A stretch of DNA of 64,000 nt from Terriglobia bacterium (GCA_020073585.1 JAIQEV010000011.1:1-64000), one strand, 5' to 3'; counted from the first letter of the stretch, positions 24,421 through 33,861 are shown. Notes: generated by a model not told the origin, from the sequence alone. A program made the numbers and translations.

Positions 24421-26780
24421 GAAAGCGCTTCCCGGGTGGACACCTGGATTGTTTTTCGCGCCGGAATGCGGCTGGCCAGCCACCCGAACGCCATGGTCGT
24501 CGCCAGCGTGATCCAGAAGCCGCTGGCGCTGAACGCAAAGCGCAGCGAAGCCCCGTCGCCCAGCATCAAACTGCCGAAAAACGGCGCGGCGGCGGAGCTC
24601 AGCGGCCAGGAGAGCAGCAATCCCAGAAGAACGCTGGCCACGCTGACTATCATGCCCTCGCCCACAAACAACCTGTAAATCATTTCCGGCGTGCCGCCAA
24701 TCGCCCGTAGCACCCCGATTTCCCGCGTCCGTTCCATGATGTTGATGCCGGTCGCGGAGGCCATTCCCATCGCGCTCACCACCAGTACCGTCAGGGCAAA
24801 AATAACGATGGTCGTCAGGATGATATTCAAATGGTCGTAGATGACCTTCACCCGCTCGGCTTGCGACATCGCGTAGAGAACGTTCAGATCCGACGGCGCA
24901 ATGGCCTTCTCGATCTCCCGCTTCATGGCCATCACCTTGCCATAGCTCCTGTCCTCCGCCACGAACATCAGGCTGTTGACCAGATGTCCGGGATTGGCAA
25001 TTCCGTCGTACAACTCCTCGTCCATGTAGATTTTCGGTTTGTCCAAATCCCAGACCACGCCGGCCAGCTTGACCGTGAGCTGTTTGCCGTTTATTTTCAG
25101 CGCATGCGTTCCTCCCACCGGCAGGTGTCCGTAGATTTCCACGGCCTTCTGGTTCATCACCACTTCCGGCTCCTTCGATCCCTGCAGCCAGCGCCCCTCG
25201 ACAACCCTCATTCGCAATAGCTCGCTATTGTAGGGAAGGGCGATAATGCCCACGCCGTCGTCCGTGGCAACGACTCTGTTTTCTATCTCGCCCTTTCCCC
25301 CGTTCCAGGTCTCGATGCGATTCAGATTCCCGATCGATTGGAAAGGCGCCAGCGCCTTCTCCCTCGGTATCTGATCGCGCAGCACCACCTGCACGTCATA
25401 CCGCATCCCGTCACGCACCTCCGACAGCAGCATCCGGAGAGACTCCCGCACATTAAACCCGGTATTGAAAATGGCCACGCCCAGCGCCATCGTCAATACC
25501 GTCACCAGCAGCCGCCTCTTTCTCCGCAGCGTGTTTCGAAACGCCAGCACCAGGATCGTCGGCACGGGCAGCCGGGCCGCCACACCCCCGCTCCTGCCGG
25601 GGCTCTCCTGCCGGATGCCGTAATCGCTCAGCGCCTCATAAACCGACACCCGCACCCCTTTCCGCAGCGCGGGCAGCGACAGCAAAATCGGCATCAGCAA
25701 ACCCGCCGCGGCGAGGTAGACGTAGAGACGCAACGGCAAATGGGTGGTGAGAATGTCAAAATTGAGCTTTCCGGCCACAAAACGCGCGAAAGCGGAACCC
25801 GAGGACACCGCCAGCGGTATGGCGACCGCGCTCGCCGCCGCGCCCAAAACCAGCACCATGCCCAGATAAATCTGCAGCACCTGGAATTGCGAAGCCCCGA
25901 TGGCCTTGAGAATCCCGATTTGCCGGATTTGCCCCGACAAGATGGCGGCCATCAGCTGCGATACCAGCACCGCCCCCATCAGAAATGCCAGAAATCCGAT
26001 GCTCCCTTGAAGCAACAGCAGCGTATTCAACTGCCACTGGTGCGGGTGCTCGTTCAACTTGGGTATTTTGACGCTCGCCACGGTAATCCCCGCGGATTGG
26101 AAATCCTCAGCCATCCGCTTCACGGCGGCCTCGACATCCTTCTTTGTCTCCGCGTTCTTCACCCGCAAGATCAGCCGCTGATTGGCCGGCTCTCCGGTGA
26201 TCTCCGTATAGGTTTTCTTGTCCACATAGGCGTAGATAAAGTGGTCCTGCGTGGCGGGCGCCTGCGCCGGATCGAAACTGATCCCGCTGATGGGCACCTC
26301 GGCAATTCTGCCGGCCGCCCGGATTCGCGCGTGCCTCCCCAGCCTCAGATCCGAGATGAGCTGCCCGTCGCGCTCCATCAGCATGGTTCCCGGATCAGGG
26401 ACCCTTTTCCCCTCTTGGCTGTAGAACCTCGCCAGCTTGAAGTTCTCGAAATCCTCCACCCCGAACAGCCACAGTGGAATCCACTCGTTCGGATGGACCT
26501 CGATCCTCTGCAGGGATAAGTCCCGAAACTCGGCGCTTTCGATCTCCGCGCGGTTGCGGAACGCCGCCAGATCCAGCCGGTCAAAATCCTTTGCCGTGAG
26601 CGCGGCGTGCGGCGGCGCGGTCCTCGTGAAATTCTCCCGCAGGTCGTTGCGCAGGATGGTGGCCGAGACCAGCAGCGACCCCACGCCCCACAACCCGATC
26701 ACCAGCGCGAAAATCACCAGCGCCGTGCGCCCCGGTTTCGCCCGCAGTTCGCTGAACGACTTCTTCCATTTTGTATTCAT
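24411..26780 (-). CDS. FtsX-family ABC transporter permease with two FtsX domains
   Basis: A 789-residue inner membrane protein: one TM near the N-terminus (about 18-42), a periplasmic domain, three TM (about 265-375), a TM at about 425-445 beginning the second half, another periplasmic domain and three TM at the C-terminus. FtsX loops read SGQIRQIGILKAIGASQFQVL and ERTREIGVLRAIGG. This is the LolC/E-like or MacB-like long permease often controlled by PadR in Acidobacteria. It is the last gene of padR-ATPase-permease and ends inside the truncated lptC copy. Confidence 0.92.
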   Translation of the reverse strand: MNTKWKKSFSELRAKPGRTALVIFALVIGLWGVGSLLVSATILRNDLRENFTRTAPPHAALTAKDFDRLDLAAFRNRAEIESAEFRDLSLQRIEVHPNEWIPLWLFGVEDFENFKLARFYSQEGKRVPDPGTMLMERDGQLISDLRLGRHARIRAAGRIAEVPISGISFDPAQAPATQDHFIYAYVDKKTYTEITGEPANQRLILRVKNAETKKDVEAAVKRMAEDFQSAGITVASVKIPKLNEHPHQWQLNTLLLLQGSIGFLAFLMGAVLVSQLMAAILSGQIRQIGILKAIGASQFQVLQIYLGMVLVLGAAASAVAIPLAVSSGSAFARFVAGKLNFDILTTHLPLRLYVYLAAAGLLMPILLSLPALRKGVRVSVYEALSDYGIRQESPGRSGGVAARLPVPTILVLAFRNTLRRKRRLLVTVLTMALGVAIFNTGFNVRESLRMLLSEVRDGMRYDVQVVLRDQIPREKALAPFQSIGNLNRIETWNGGKGEIENRVVATDDGVGIIALPYNSELLRMRVVEGRWLQGSKEPEVVMNQKAVEIYGHLPVGGTHALKINGKQLTVKLAGVVWDLDKPKIYMDEELYDGIANPGHLVNSLMFVAEDRSYGKVMAMKREIEKAIAPSDLNVLYAMSQAERVKVIYDHLNIILTTIVIFALTVLVVSAMGMASATGINIMERTREIGVLRAIGGTPEMIYRLFVGEGMIVSVASVLLGLLLSWPLSSAAAPFFGSLMLGDGASLRFAFSASGFWITLATTMAFGWLASRIPARKTIQVSTREALSYE

Positions 26781-26837
26781 CGCATTATCCCTATTGGACC
26801 GGAATTTCCGCAGCGCGAGAAACCGGGGTCGCGCCCG

Positions 26838-27554
26838 CTAGGCGTGCTGCTGTTGCGCAGTCCTGGTTGTCTCTCCCGCCACCGCGCCGTCGCTCAGCGT
26901 GATAATCCGGTCGTATTCCGGGCCGGACACCTTCTCGTGGGTCACCACAATGACGGTCTTGCCCTGGGCCACCAGCTCGGCAAACACCTTCCGAATGACT
27001 TCGCTGGTCTTGCTGTCCAGATTGCCGGTGGGCTCGTCCGCCACCAGGATGGGCGCGTCGTTCGCCAGCGCTCGCGCGATGGCCGCGCGCTGCTGCTCCC
27101 CGCCGGAGAGCGCCGCGGGCAGCTTGTCGGCGTGCTGCGCAATGCCCACCTGCGCCAGCAGCGCCTCCGCGCGCCGCGCCCGCTCCTTCTTGGGCACCAC
27201 ATCCACGAAGTCCATGGCCAGCAGGATGTTTTCCCGGATGCTCAGCGTCGGAATCAGCTGAAAAAATTGAAACACAATGCCGATATTCTCTCCCCGCCAC
27301 TTGGCCAGCCGGCTTTCGTCCAGACGGTGCACTTCGGTGGCATGGATGGTTACCGAGCCCTGGCTGGGGTGGTCGATGCCGGTCAGCATATTGAGCAGCG
27401 TCGATTTCCCGCTCCCCGATTTCCCCACAATCGCCACGTGCTCCCCCTGCCGGATGTTCAGATTGATTCCCTTGATGGCTTCGAAGCGGCCCGCCGCCGT
27501 CTCGAACCATTTCGAAACCTGCTTGAACTCGATGAAGCCGGTTGTGCTGTTCAT
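26838..27554 (-). CDS. ABC transporter ATP-binding protein, LolD/MacB type
   Basis: 238 residues from the ATG at 27554, which has GAGGAG about nine bases upstream; earlier in-frame starts are not supported. Walker A is GKSGSGKST, the signature LSGGEQQR, Walker B VADEPTGNLDS. It should power the FtsX-type permease encoded 57 bp downstream. The EPTGNLD motif is typical of ATPases paired with FtsX permeases. Confidence 0.94.
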   Translation of the reverse strand: MNSTTGFIEFKQVSKWFETAAGRFEAIKGINLNIRQGEHVAIVGKSGSGKSTLLNMLTGIDHPSQGSVTIHATEVHRLDESRLAKWRGENIGIVFQFFQLIPTLSIRENILLAMDFVDVVPKKERARRAEALLAQVGIAQHADKLPAALSGGEQQRAAIARALANDAPILVADEPTGNLDSKTSEVIRKVFAELVAQGKTVIVVTHEKVSGPEYDRIITLSDGAVAGETTRTAQQQHA

Positions 27555-27623
27555 GGCGCTGCTCTCCTCTTTTCCGGTTTGCTCCCGGGCGTGCCTTCCC
27601 CGGCCTTTTCCGCTTGGCACGGG

Positions 27624-28172
27624 CTATTTCGTTTTCTTGAACTCCCCGATGGTCTCTTCCGCCCAGTCCAGCAGCGTCGAGATCGTCATGCGGTACTGCT
27701 TTACAATCGCTTTTCCGGCGAAGGCCAGGCGGGGCGATGCCTCTCTTTCGTGCTCGATGATCCATTCCTTCAACCCGGCCAGCGCATCCCGCAGGGCTTT
27801 CAGCATCTTCAGCCCGCGCGGCTTCCCCGCCTTTTCCACGTGAAAAAGGAACGCATTGAAGTCCAGGTAAAACGGCATGACGTTCGAGGAAAAATGCTCC
27901 ATCAGCGCGAAAAACCGCTCCTTCCCCTTCTTGTTGATCCGGTAGATGGTCTTTTCCGGCTGCTCTCCTTCTTTGGATGTTCTTCCGTCAAGGAGGCCTG
28001 CTGCGTAGAGCCGTTTGCAGCTCTTATAGATGGCTGGGGCGCTGATCTTCAGAAACCGGTTGACCTGCTTTTCCTCGATCAGGCAGGCCAGGTCGTAGGC
28101 GCTCAGCGGCTTTTCCAACAGAACGCCCAGGAGAATCAAATCGATGGTGGAGGCGGCGCGTTCGTTTGTCAT
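27624..28172 (-). CDS. PadR-family transcriptional regulator
   Basis: 182 residues from the ATG at 28172. The N-terminal winged helix (about 6-85) contains DLILLGVLLEKPLSAYDLAC and SAPAIYKSCKRLYAAGLLDG; the C-terminal half is the helical dimerisation part. PadR proteins usually repress their own operon and release DNA on binding small phenolics, drugs or peptides. A perfect TACTAT-N5-ATAGTA repeat touches the start codon and covers the -10 region. It leads the ATPase-permease operon. Confidence 0.92.
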   Translation of the reverse strand: MTNERAASTIDLILLGVLLEKPLSAYDLACLIEEKQVNRFLKISAPAIYKSCKRLYAAGLLDGRTSKEGEQPEKTIYRINKKGKERFFALMEHFSSNVMPFYLDFNAFLFHVEKAGKPRGLKMLKALRDALAGLKEWIIEHEREASPRLAFAGKAIVKQYRMTISTLLDWAEETIGEFKKTK

Positions 28173-28208
28173 ACTATACACGATAGTAGTATTGGCGATA
28201 GTTGTCAA
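28172..28208 (-). promoter_or_regulatory. Promoter and PadR operator, putatively leaderless
   Basis: On the minus strand TTGACA (28208-28203), a 17-bp spacer and TATCGT (28185-28180) put the start at 28173-28172, the A of the ATG. The inverted repeat TACTAT-ACACG-ATAGTA (28172-28188) overlaps the -10 box and start site, the right place for autorepression. Confidence 0.65.
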
Positions 28209-28370
28209 GCCCTGTTGGGCTTGCCGGTCGGCCCCTCTTGTTCCTGCAAAAGAGCATGGGAAAAGAGCAGCGCGCCGCGGAAATCCCGGCCAATCGAATC
28301 CAGCGCGTCCTCCTCAGCCATCCCCCGGCGGTCTTTCCCGCCCCGTTTGTCCCCCGCCGGCGGCTTCGCC

Positions 28371-28376
28371 TATACT
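28371..28376 (+). promoter_or_regulatory. -10 box of lptC-lptA
   Basis: TATACT 31 bp before the lptC ATG; no good -35 is seen. The same TATACTC occurs at 24128 before the truncated copy, so this element seems to have been duplicated too. Confidence 0.3.
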
Positions 28377-28406
28377 CGGCATCGAACCCAGTAGGATAGG
28401 AGCCGC

Positions 28407-30767
28407 ATGAAGAGGCAGGAAGCGGCGCGCTATGCGCGCTGGTCGGCTGGCGTGGCGATGCTCCTGGCGGCCATCACGCTGGGAGTGTATGTGCAGCGCG
28501 GCTGGGTGGCCCGGCGCGAGCGCCGGCACGCGCCGCCCCCGGCGCCGCCCAGCGTCGAGAAGCAGTCCACCGCCCTGACCTTTTCGAAAGTGGAAGGGAA
28601 CCGCACGCTGTTCACGGTGCGGGCCTCGCGCTCCACGCAATTCCGGGAGCGCGCCGAAGACCTCCTGGAAGACGTGCAGATCACCATCTTCGGGCGCAAC
28701 GGCGAGCGCCACGACACCATCCACACCCGCAGCTGCCAGTACGCCAAGGACGGCGGGAGGATCTCCTGCGCGGGCGAAGTGCAGATGGAGCTGCAAAGCG
28801 CCGCGGACGCCCAGCGCGCGGCGCAGGAACCCGGCGCGGCGGCCGCCCGTACCGTGCACGTGGAAACCCGGGGCGTGAGCTTCGACCGCGAGAGCGGCGT
28901 GGCGCGCACCGAGCAGACCGTGAAATTCGCGTTCCCGGACGGGGAGGGGCAGGCGCAGGGGCTGGAGTATCGCTCGGACGAGGGATTGCTGCGGCTGGAG
29001 AAAGACGTGCTCCTTCGGATGCAGCGGCTAACGCCTGGCGGGGCGGGCGCGGAAGTGAACCTCACGGGCGCCAGCCTGGAATACCGCCATGAGCGGCGAA
29101 TCATGCGGCTGGGCGGGCCGGTGCGCGCGGCGTCCGGGGCTGCGGAGCTGGCGGCGGGGGAGATGACGCTGGAGCTGGACGCAAATTACCGCGCGCAGCG
29201 GCTGGTGGCGAAGGCGGGAGCGCCCGGCGGCGCGCGGCCGGAAGTGCGCGCCAAGCGCCCGACCGGCGCGGGGCGGATTTCCGCGGACGAACTGGTCGCG
29301 CTCTTGGATTCCAGCGGCGCACTGCGCCAGGTGCAGGGAACGGGGCAGGTGCAGGGGGAGTTTGCGAATGGGACGGCGGCAACGACGCTGGCCGCGCAGC
29401 ACGTGACCCTGGAATTTGCCGGGCGCAGCGGGGAGCCCCAGCAGTTGACGGCCACCGGAGCGGTGCAGGCGGAGACGCGCGCGGAGCGCCCGGGCGGCGC
29501 CGGGGAAACGCTGCGGCGCTTGCAGAGCGAGGCGGTGCTGTTGAAGTTCGCGCGGCGCGGGGCCCAGGGCGGCGCGCGGCTGGAGAGCGCGGAGACCCTG
29601 GCGCCGGGATCGCTGGCGTGGGTTGACCGCTTGGCGGTCACCAAAACAGTTGACCGCATTGCGGCCACACCTAAAGAGGGAAGCGGCGCGGGGGAGCGCG
29701 CGACGCGACTGCAGGCGGAGCGCATTCAACTGGCGCTGCAGCCGAACGGGCGCGCGGGCGAGGCCCTCGCGCGGGGGAACGTGCAGTTGCAGCGCACCCA
29801 GCCGGGCCGCCCGGAGGAGACCAGCACGGCGCGGGAGGGCACGGCGCGCTTCGACGCGCAGGGCGACTGGGCGGAGATGACCCTGCGCGGGGACGTGCAG
29901 GTGCGCGCCGGGGAGCGGCGCGGGCAGGCGGATACCGCGCTGTTCGTGCGCGCGGCGCAGACCGCGCAACTGAGCGGCAACGCCATAGTGAGCGATGCGG
30001 GCACGCGCACCACCGCGCGCACCATCACCTTTTACCAGGCCACGGGCGAGATTCGCGCCGAAGGCGGGGTGCGCTCGACGGATCTGGCGCCCCGCGGCGG
30101 GGCCGTGCAACTGGCTCCGGTTCCGGCCAATCTTTCCGCCGATCATCTGCAGGCCAATGCACAGACCGGGCGGGCGGTCTACTCCGGGCATGCGCGGTTG
30201 TGGCAGGGCGATTCGGTCCTGGAGGCGGACCGCATCGAGATGCTGCGCAATGAGCGGGTGCTGAACGCCAGCGGCAACGTGCGCGCGGTCTTTCCGCAGA
30301 CGGCGGCGGCGCCGGGCGCGGCGGGGAGCCGGGCGCCGCTCGCGGGAGCGGGCGGGCCGGCGTTGTGGCACGTGCAAGCCGGGACGCTGAGCTACCGCGA
30401 AGCGGAGAGCCGGGCGCGGCTGGAGGGCCGGGTGGTGGCGCAATCGGCGGGGCAGAGCCTCCGTGCGGCGGCGCTGGATCTGGAATTCCGGCGCGCGGCC
30501 AGCGGCGGAGCGCAGCAACTGAGCCGGGCCGTGGGCACGGGCGGGGTGACGGTGGCGCAGGATGGGCGGCGCGCCACGGCGGAGCGCGGCGAGTACAGCG
30601 TCAGCGAGGGCAAGTTCGTGCTTTCCGGGGGGAATCCGACGCTCTACGACGACGCCAGCGGCGCCACCACGGGCCGTCAATTGACCTTCTTTCTAGCGGA
30701 TGATACGATCATCGTGGACTCAGAAAAAGGAACACGCACGCTGACGAAGCACCGAGTCGAGAAATGA
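28407..30767 (+). CDS. lptC: LptC-LptA fusion-type LPS export protein
   Basis: 786 residues. An N-terminal membrane anchor (about 12-30) and an LptC-type domain (about 50-210: LTFSKVEGNRTLFTVRASRS) are followed by several OstA/LptA-type beta-jellyroll repeats to the C-terminus, for example NLSADHLQANAQTGRAVYSG and LEADRIEMLRNERVLNASGNV. Such a protein would form part of the periplasmic bridge that carries LPS to the outer membrane. It is much longer than LptC (about 190) or LptA (about 185) alone. lptB follows after six bases. A pair of palindromic repeats is present in frame at codons 406-421. AGGAG precedes the ATG. Confidence 0.85.
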   Translation: MKRQEAARYARWSAGVAMLLAAITLGVYVQRGWVARRERRHAPPPAPPSVEKQSTALTFSKVEGNRTLFTVRASRSTQFRERAEDLLEDVQITIFGRNGERHDTIHTRSCQYAKDGGRISCAGEVQMELQSAADAQRAAQEPGAAAARTVHVETRGVSFDRESGVARTEQTVKFAFPDGEGQAQGLEYRSDEGLLRLEKDVLLRMQRLTPGGAGAEVNLTGASLEYRHERRIMRLGGPVRAASGAAELAAGEMTLELDANYRAQRLVAKAGAPGGARPEVRAKRPTGAGRISADELVALLDSSGALRQVQGTGQVQGEFANGTAATTLAAQHVTLEFAGRSGEPQQLTATGAVQAETRAERPGGAGETLRRLQSEAVLLKFARRGAQGGARLESAETLAPGSLAWVDRLAVTKTVDRIAATPKEGSGAGERATRLQAERIQLALQPNGRAGEALARGNVQLQRTQPGRPEETSTAREGTARFDAQGDWAEMTLRGDVQVRAGERRGQADTALFVRAAQTAQLSGNAIVSDAGTRTTARTITFYQATGEIRAEGGVRSTDLAPRGGAVQLAPVPANLSADHLQANAQTGRAVYSGHARLWQGDSVLEADRIEMLRNERVLNASGNVRAVFPQTAAAPGAAGSRAPLAGAGGPALWHVQAGTLSYREAESRARLEGRVVAQSAGQSLRAAALDLEFRRAASGGAQQLSRAVGTGGVTVAQDGRRATAERGEYSVSEGKFVLSGGNPTLYDDASGATTGRQLTFFLADDTIIVDSEKGTRTLTKHRVEK
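29622..29668 (+). repeat. Pair of 20-bp palindromic repeats inside lptC-lptA
   Basis: GTTGACCGC-TTG-GCGGTCAC (29622-29641) and GTTGACCGC-ATT-GCGGCCAC (29649-29668), seven bases apart. The 27-bp unit equals nine codons, so the reading frame is kept; it encodes VDRLAVTKTVDRIAAT. Confidence 0.85.
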
Positions 30768-30773
30768 CGAGGT

Positions 30774-31499
30774 ATGCTGAAGCTTCAGGCCGTCGAAATC
30801 AGCAAGACGTATCGTGGACGGAAGGTCGTTGACGGCGTCGAGCTGGAGATCGGTCAGGGCGAAGTCGTCGGGCTTCTGGGACCTAACGGCGCAGGGAAGA
30901 CCACTACTTTTTACATCCTCGTGGGTCTCGCGCGGCCCGATTCCGGCCGAGTTCTCCTGAACGGCAGCGAGATCACCGACCTCCCGATGTACCTTCGGGC
31001 CCGCAGCGGTATCAGCTATCTCCCCCAGGAACCTTCGGTGTTTCGTCAGTTGACCTGTGAAGAGAACCTGCTGGCGGTGCTGGAGACCCTGCCGCTGACG
31101 CCGGAGCAGCAGCGGGACCGCCTCGAGGAGCTGCTGATGCAGATGGGACTGGAGACGGTGCGTACCAACAAGGCCTATGCCCTGTCGGGCGGCGAGCGCC
31201 GGCGCTTGGAGATTGCCCGCTCGCTGACCCTGCAGCCGTCATTCATCTTGCTGGACGAGCCCTTTTCGGGGATCGACCCCCTGACGGTGAAGGACCTGCA
31301 GGAGATCATCCGCGGGCTGAGCCGCCTGGGCATCGGCGTGCTCATCACCGATCACAACGTCCGGGAAACTTTAAACGTCACGGATCGCGCATACATCCTG
31401 AATCATGGCAAAATCTTTAGAGCGGGCACTCCCGAGGTCCTGAGCACGGACCCGGAAGTGCGCCGCGTGTACCTGGGAGATCATTTCCGTCTGAACTAG
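30774..31499 (+). CDS. lptB: LPS export ABC transporter ATPase LptB
   Basis: 241 residues, the normal LptB length. Cytoplasmic ATPase that drives LPS extraction with LptF/G. Walker [10 protein letters not shown] at 36-44, signature [15 protein letters not shown], Walker [13 protein letters not shown], and the LptB-typical H-loop [10 protein letters not shown]. It starts six bases after the LptC-LptA gene and is followed by rpoN, the common lptB-rpoN order. Confidence 0.97.
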   Translation: MLKLQAVEISKTYRGRKVVDGVELEIGQGEVVGLLGPNGAGKTTTFYILVGLARPDSGRVLLNGSEITDLPMYLRARSGISYLPQEPSVFRQLTCEENLLAVLETLPLTPEQQRDRLEELLMQMGLETVRTNKAYALSGGERRRLEIARSLTLQPSFILLDEPFSGIDPLTVKDLQEIIRGLSRLGIGVLITDHNVRETLNVTDRAYILNHGKIFRAGTPEVLSTDPEVRRVYLGDHFRLN

Positions 31500-31529
31500 C
31501 GGTGCGCGGTTCGCGGCGGAGAGCGAAAC

Positions 31530-32972
31530 ATGAGCTGGCAAGGACTCAAGCTCAATTTGCGGGTGGCGCAGAAGCAGATTCTGACGCCCGGTCTGGTGCA
31601 GATGGTGAGCGTGCTCGCGCTCAACCGCCTCGAACTGCGCGAGATGATCAACCAGGAGATGGTGGAAAATCCCGTCCTGGAAGAGCTGAGCGAAGAGCCC
31701 ACGGTCTCCGACAACTACAGCGACGAAACCTTCCTGAAAGCCGAAACCGAAAAGATTCCGGAAAAGGAAGCGGCCAACCCCTTCGACGAATTCGACGTCG
31801 GCAGCTTTTTCAACCAGTACCTGGATAGCGGGGGCGACGGCGGGCAATCGCAGGAGCGCGAAGTTTCCGAGCGCCCCTCGTTCGAGAAGTTCCTCTCCTC
31901 GCCCACCGGGCTGACCGAACATCTGACCTGGCAACTGAGCGTCACCATCTGCTCGGAGAGCGTGCGCGAGGTCGCCGAGAGCATCATCGGCAACCTCGAC
32001 GAAAACGGCTACCTGATGGCGACGCCCGAAGAGCTGGCGCAGGAGGGCAAGTATTCGCTGGAGGACATCGAGGATGCCCTGGCGGTGGTCCAGGAGTTCG
32101 ATCCTCTGGGAGTGGGCGCGCGGGATCTGCGCGAATGCCTGCTGATGCAGTTGAAGACCCTGGACCCCCAGAACACCCTGGCCCAGCAGATCGTCGCGGA
32201 CCATCTGAAGTTCGTGCAGGCCAACCAGCTCAAGGAGATCGCGCGCGCGCTGAACCGTCCGGTGGAAGTGGTGAAGCACGCCGTGGACGTGATCAAGAAG
32301 TGCGATCCCCGGCCCGGGCTGCGCTACAACAAGACCGAGCCGCGGCTGGTCGAGCCGGACGTCTACTTCCGCAAAGTGGACGACGAGTGGCAGGTGTTCC
32401 TGAACGAGGACGACATGCCGCAACTGCGCCTCAGCCCCACCTACCGCCGGCTGCTGGCGCGCGACGCGGCGGACCGCGACGTGCGCAATTACGTCAAAGA
32501 GCGCTTCACCGCCGCCATCCAGCTGCTCAAGAACATCGAGCAGCGCAAGCACACCATCCTGCGGGTCTGCCAGTCCATCATCGCGCGCCAGGGCGAGTAC
32601 CTGGACCACGGGCCGGACGCCCTCAAGCCCATGATGATCAAGGAAGTGGCGGAAGAGGTGGGCGTGCACCCCTCGACGGTAAGCCGCGCGGTGGCCAGCA
32701 AGTACGCGCACACGTCGCAGGGCGTCATCGAGCTGCGCTCGTTTTTCTCCGAGTCCGTGAACGGGCCGGAGGGCGGCGGAATGTCCCTGCTCACGCTGAA
32801 GCGCGTGGTGAAGAAGATGATCGAGGAAGAAGATTCCGCCAAGCCCCTGACCGACGACCAGATCGCCAAGAAACTGGAAGAGAACGGCATCCGCGTGACG
32901 CGCCGCACGGTGGCCAAGTACCGCGAAGACATGCGCATCCCCAGCACCCACCAGCGCCGGGTGAAGGCCTAG
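31530..32972 (+). CDS. rpoN: RNA polymerase sigma-54 factor RpoN
   Basis: 480 residues. Region I is at the N-terminus (LNLRVAQKQILTPGLVQMV), region II is acidic, the core-binding domain follows, then an HTH (VAEEVGVHPSTVSRAVASKY) and the RpoN box TRRTVAKYRE near the C-terminus, which reads the -24 element. GGAGAGCG precedes the ATG. It directs transcription from -24/-12 promoters with help from enhancer-binding proteins. It sits between lptB and rapZ as in many bacteria, though hpf and ptsN are absent here. Confidence 0.97.
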   Translation: MSWQGLKLNLRVAQKQILTPGLVQMVSVLALNRLELREMINQEMVENPVLEELSEEPTVSDNYSDETFLKAETEKIPEKEAANPFDEFDVGSFFNQYLDSGGDGGQSQEREVSERPSFEKFLSSPTGLTEHLTWQLSVTICSESVREVAESIIGNLDENGYLMATPEELAQEGKYSLEDIEDALAVVQEFDPLGVGARDLRECLLMQLKTLDPQNTLAQQIVADHLKFVQANQLKEIARALNRPVEVVKHAVDVIKKCDPRPGLRYNKTEPRLVEPDVYFRKVDDEWQVFLNEDDMPQLRLSPTYRRLLARDAADRDVRNYVKERFTAAIQLLKNIEQRKHTILRVCQSIIARQGEYLDHGPDALKPMMIKEVAEEVGVHPSTVSRAVASKYAHTSQGVIELRSFFSESVNGPEGGGMSLLTLKRVVKKMIEEEDSAKPLTDDQIAKKLEENGIRVTRRTVAKYREDMRIPSTHQRRVKA

Positions 32973-32985
32973 TCTGGGCGCCTCC

Positions 32986-33861
32986 GTGAAACGCGCGCCG
33001 ACTCACGAAGCCCGCCAGCTGGTCATCCTCACCGGCCTCTCCGGTTCCGGAAAAAGCACGGTCCTGCGGGCCTTCGAGGACATGGGTTTCTACTGCGTGG
33101 ACAACCTGCCCGTGGATCTCATTCCCACCTTTGCCGAACTGCACGCCCAGGGCGGCGGGGAATTCAGCCGCGCGGCGCTGCTGGTGGACGCGCGCGAGGG
33201 TGCGCAGCTGGAAAAGCTGCCGCCGCTCTACCGCAAGCTGAAGCGCGAGCATCCGGTGACCCTGGTGTTCATCGAAGCCACCGAGGACGCCCTGCTGCGG
33301 CGCTACAGCGAGACGCGCCGCCCGCATCCCCTGGGCAAGGATTCCTCGGTACGCGAGAGCCTGCGGCGCGAGCGCGCCATGGTGGACCCCATCCGCAAGA
33401 TGTCCGACGTGGTCATTGATACCACGCGCTTCAACGTGCACGAACTCCGCCATTTCATCACCAAGCGCTTCAAGACCGCGGAGCACCAGCTCCTGCTGGT
33501 CTCCCTGGTGAGTTTCGGCTACCGCTACGGCCTGCCGACGGACGCGGATCTGGTCTTTGACGTGCGCTTTCTGCCCAACCCCCATTTCGTGGCCCGCCTG
33601 CGGCGCTTTTCCGGGCGCGCTCCCAAGGTGGTGCGCTATCTGAACTCCTTTCCGCAGACCGGGGAGTTTCTGCGGCGCATCGAAGGGCTGCTCACCTACC
33701 TGATTCCCCATTACATCCGCGAAGGGAAGAGTTACCTGACCATCGCCATCGGCTGCACGGGGGGCCGGCACCGCTCGGTGATGCTGGCGGAAGCCATGCG
33801 CAAAGACCTGGCGAAGCGCGGGTTCGAGACCAAGGTCGTGCATCGCGACGTCGAGAAGTAG
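32986..33861 (+). CDS. rapZ: RNase adapter RapZ / nucleotide-binding protein
   Basis: 291 residues, GTG start 13 bp after rpoN. Walker A GLSGSGKS at 17-24 and the C-terminal signature GCTGGRHRSVMLAE are diagnostic of RapZ (YvcJ/YhbJ). In E. coli it guides RNase E to the GlmZ small RNA and so controls amino-sugar synthesis; the partner here is unknown. Position after rpoN is conserved across phyla. Confidence 0.96.
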   Translation: MKRAPTHEARQLVILTGLSGSGKSTVLRAFEDMGFYCVDNLPVDLIPTFAELHAQGGGEFSRAALLVDAREGAQLEKLPPLYRKLKREHPVTLVFIEATEDALLRRYSETRRPHPLGKDSSVRESLRRERAMVDPIRKMSDVVIDTTRFNVHELRHFITKRFKTAEHQLLLVSLVSFGYRYGLPTDADLVFDVRFLPNPHFVARLRRFSGRAPKVVRYLNSFPQTGEFLRRIEGLLTYLIPHYIREGKSYLTIAIGCTGGRHRSVMLAEAMRKDLAKRGFETKVVHRDVEK

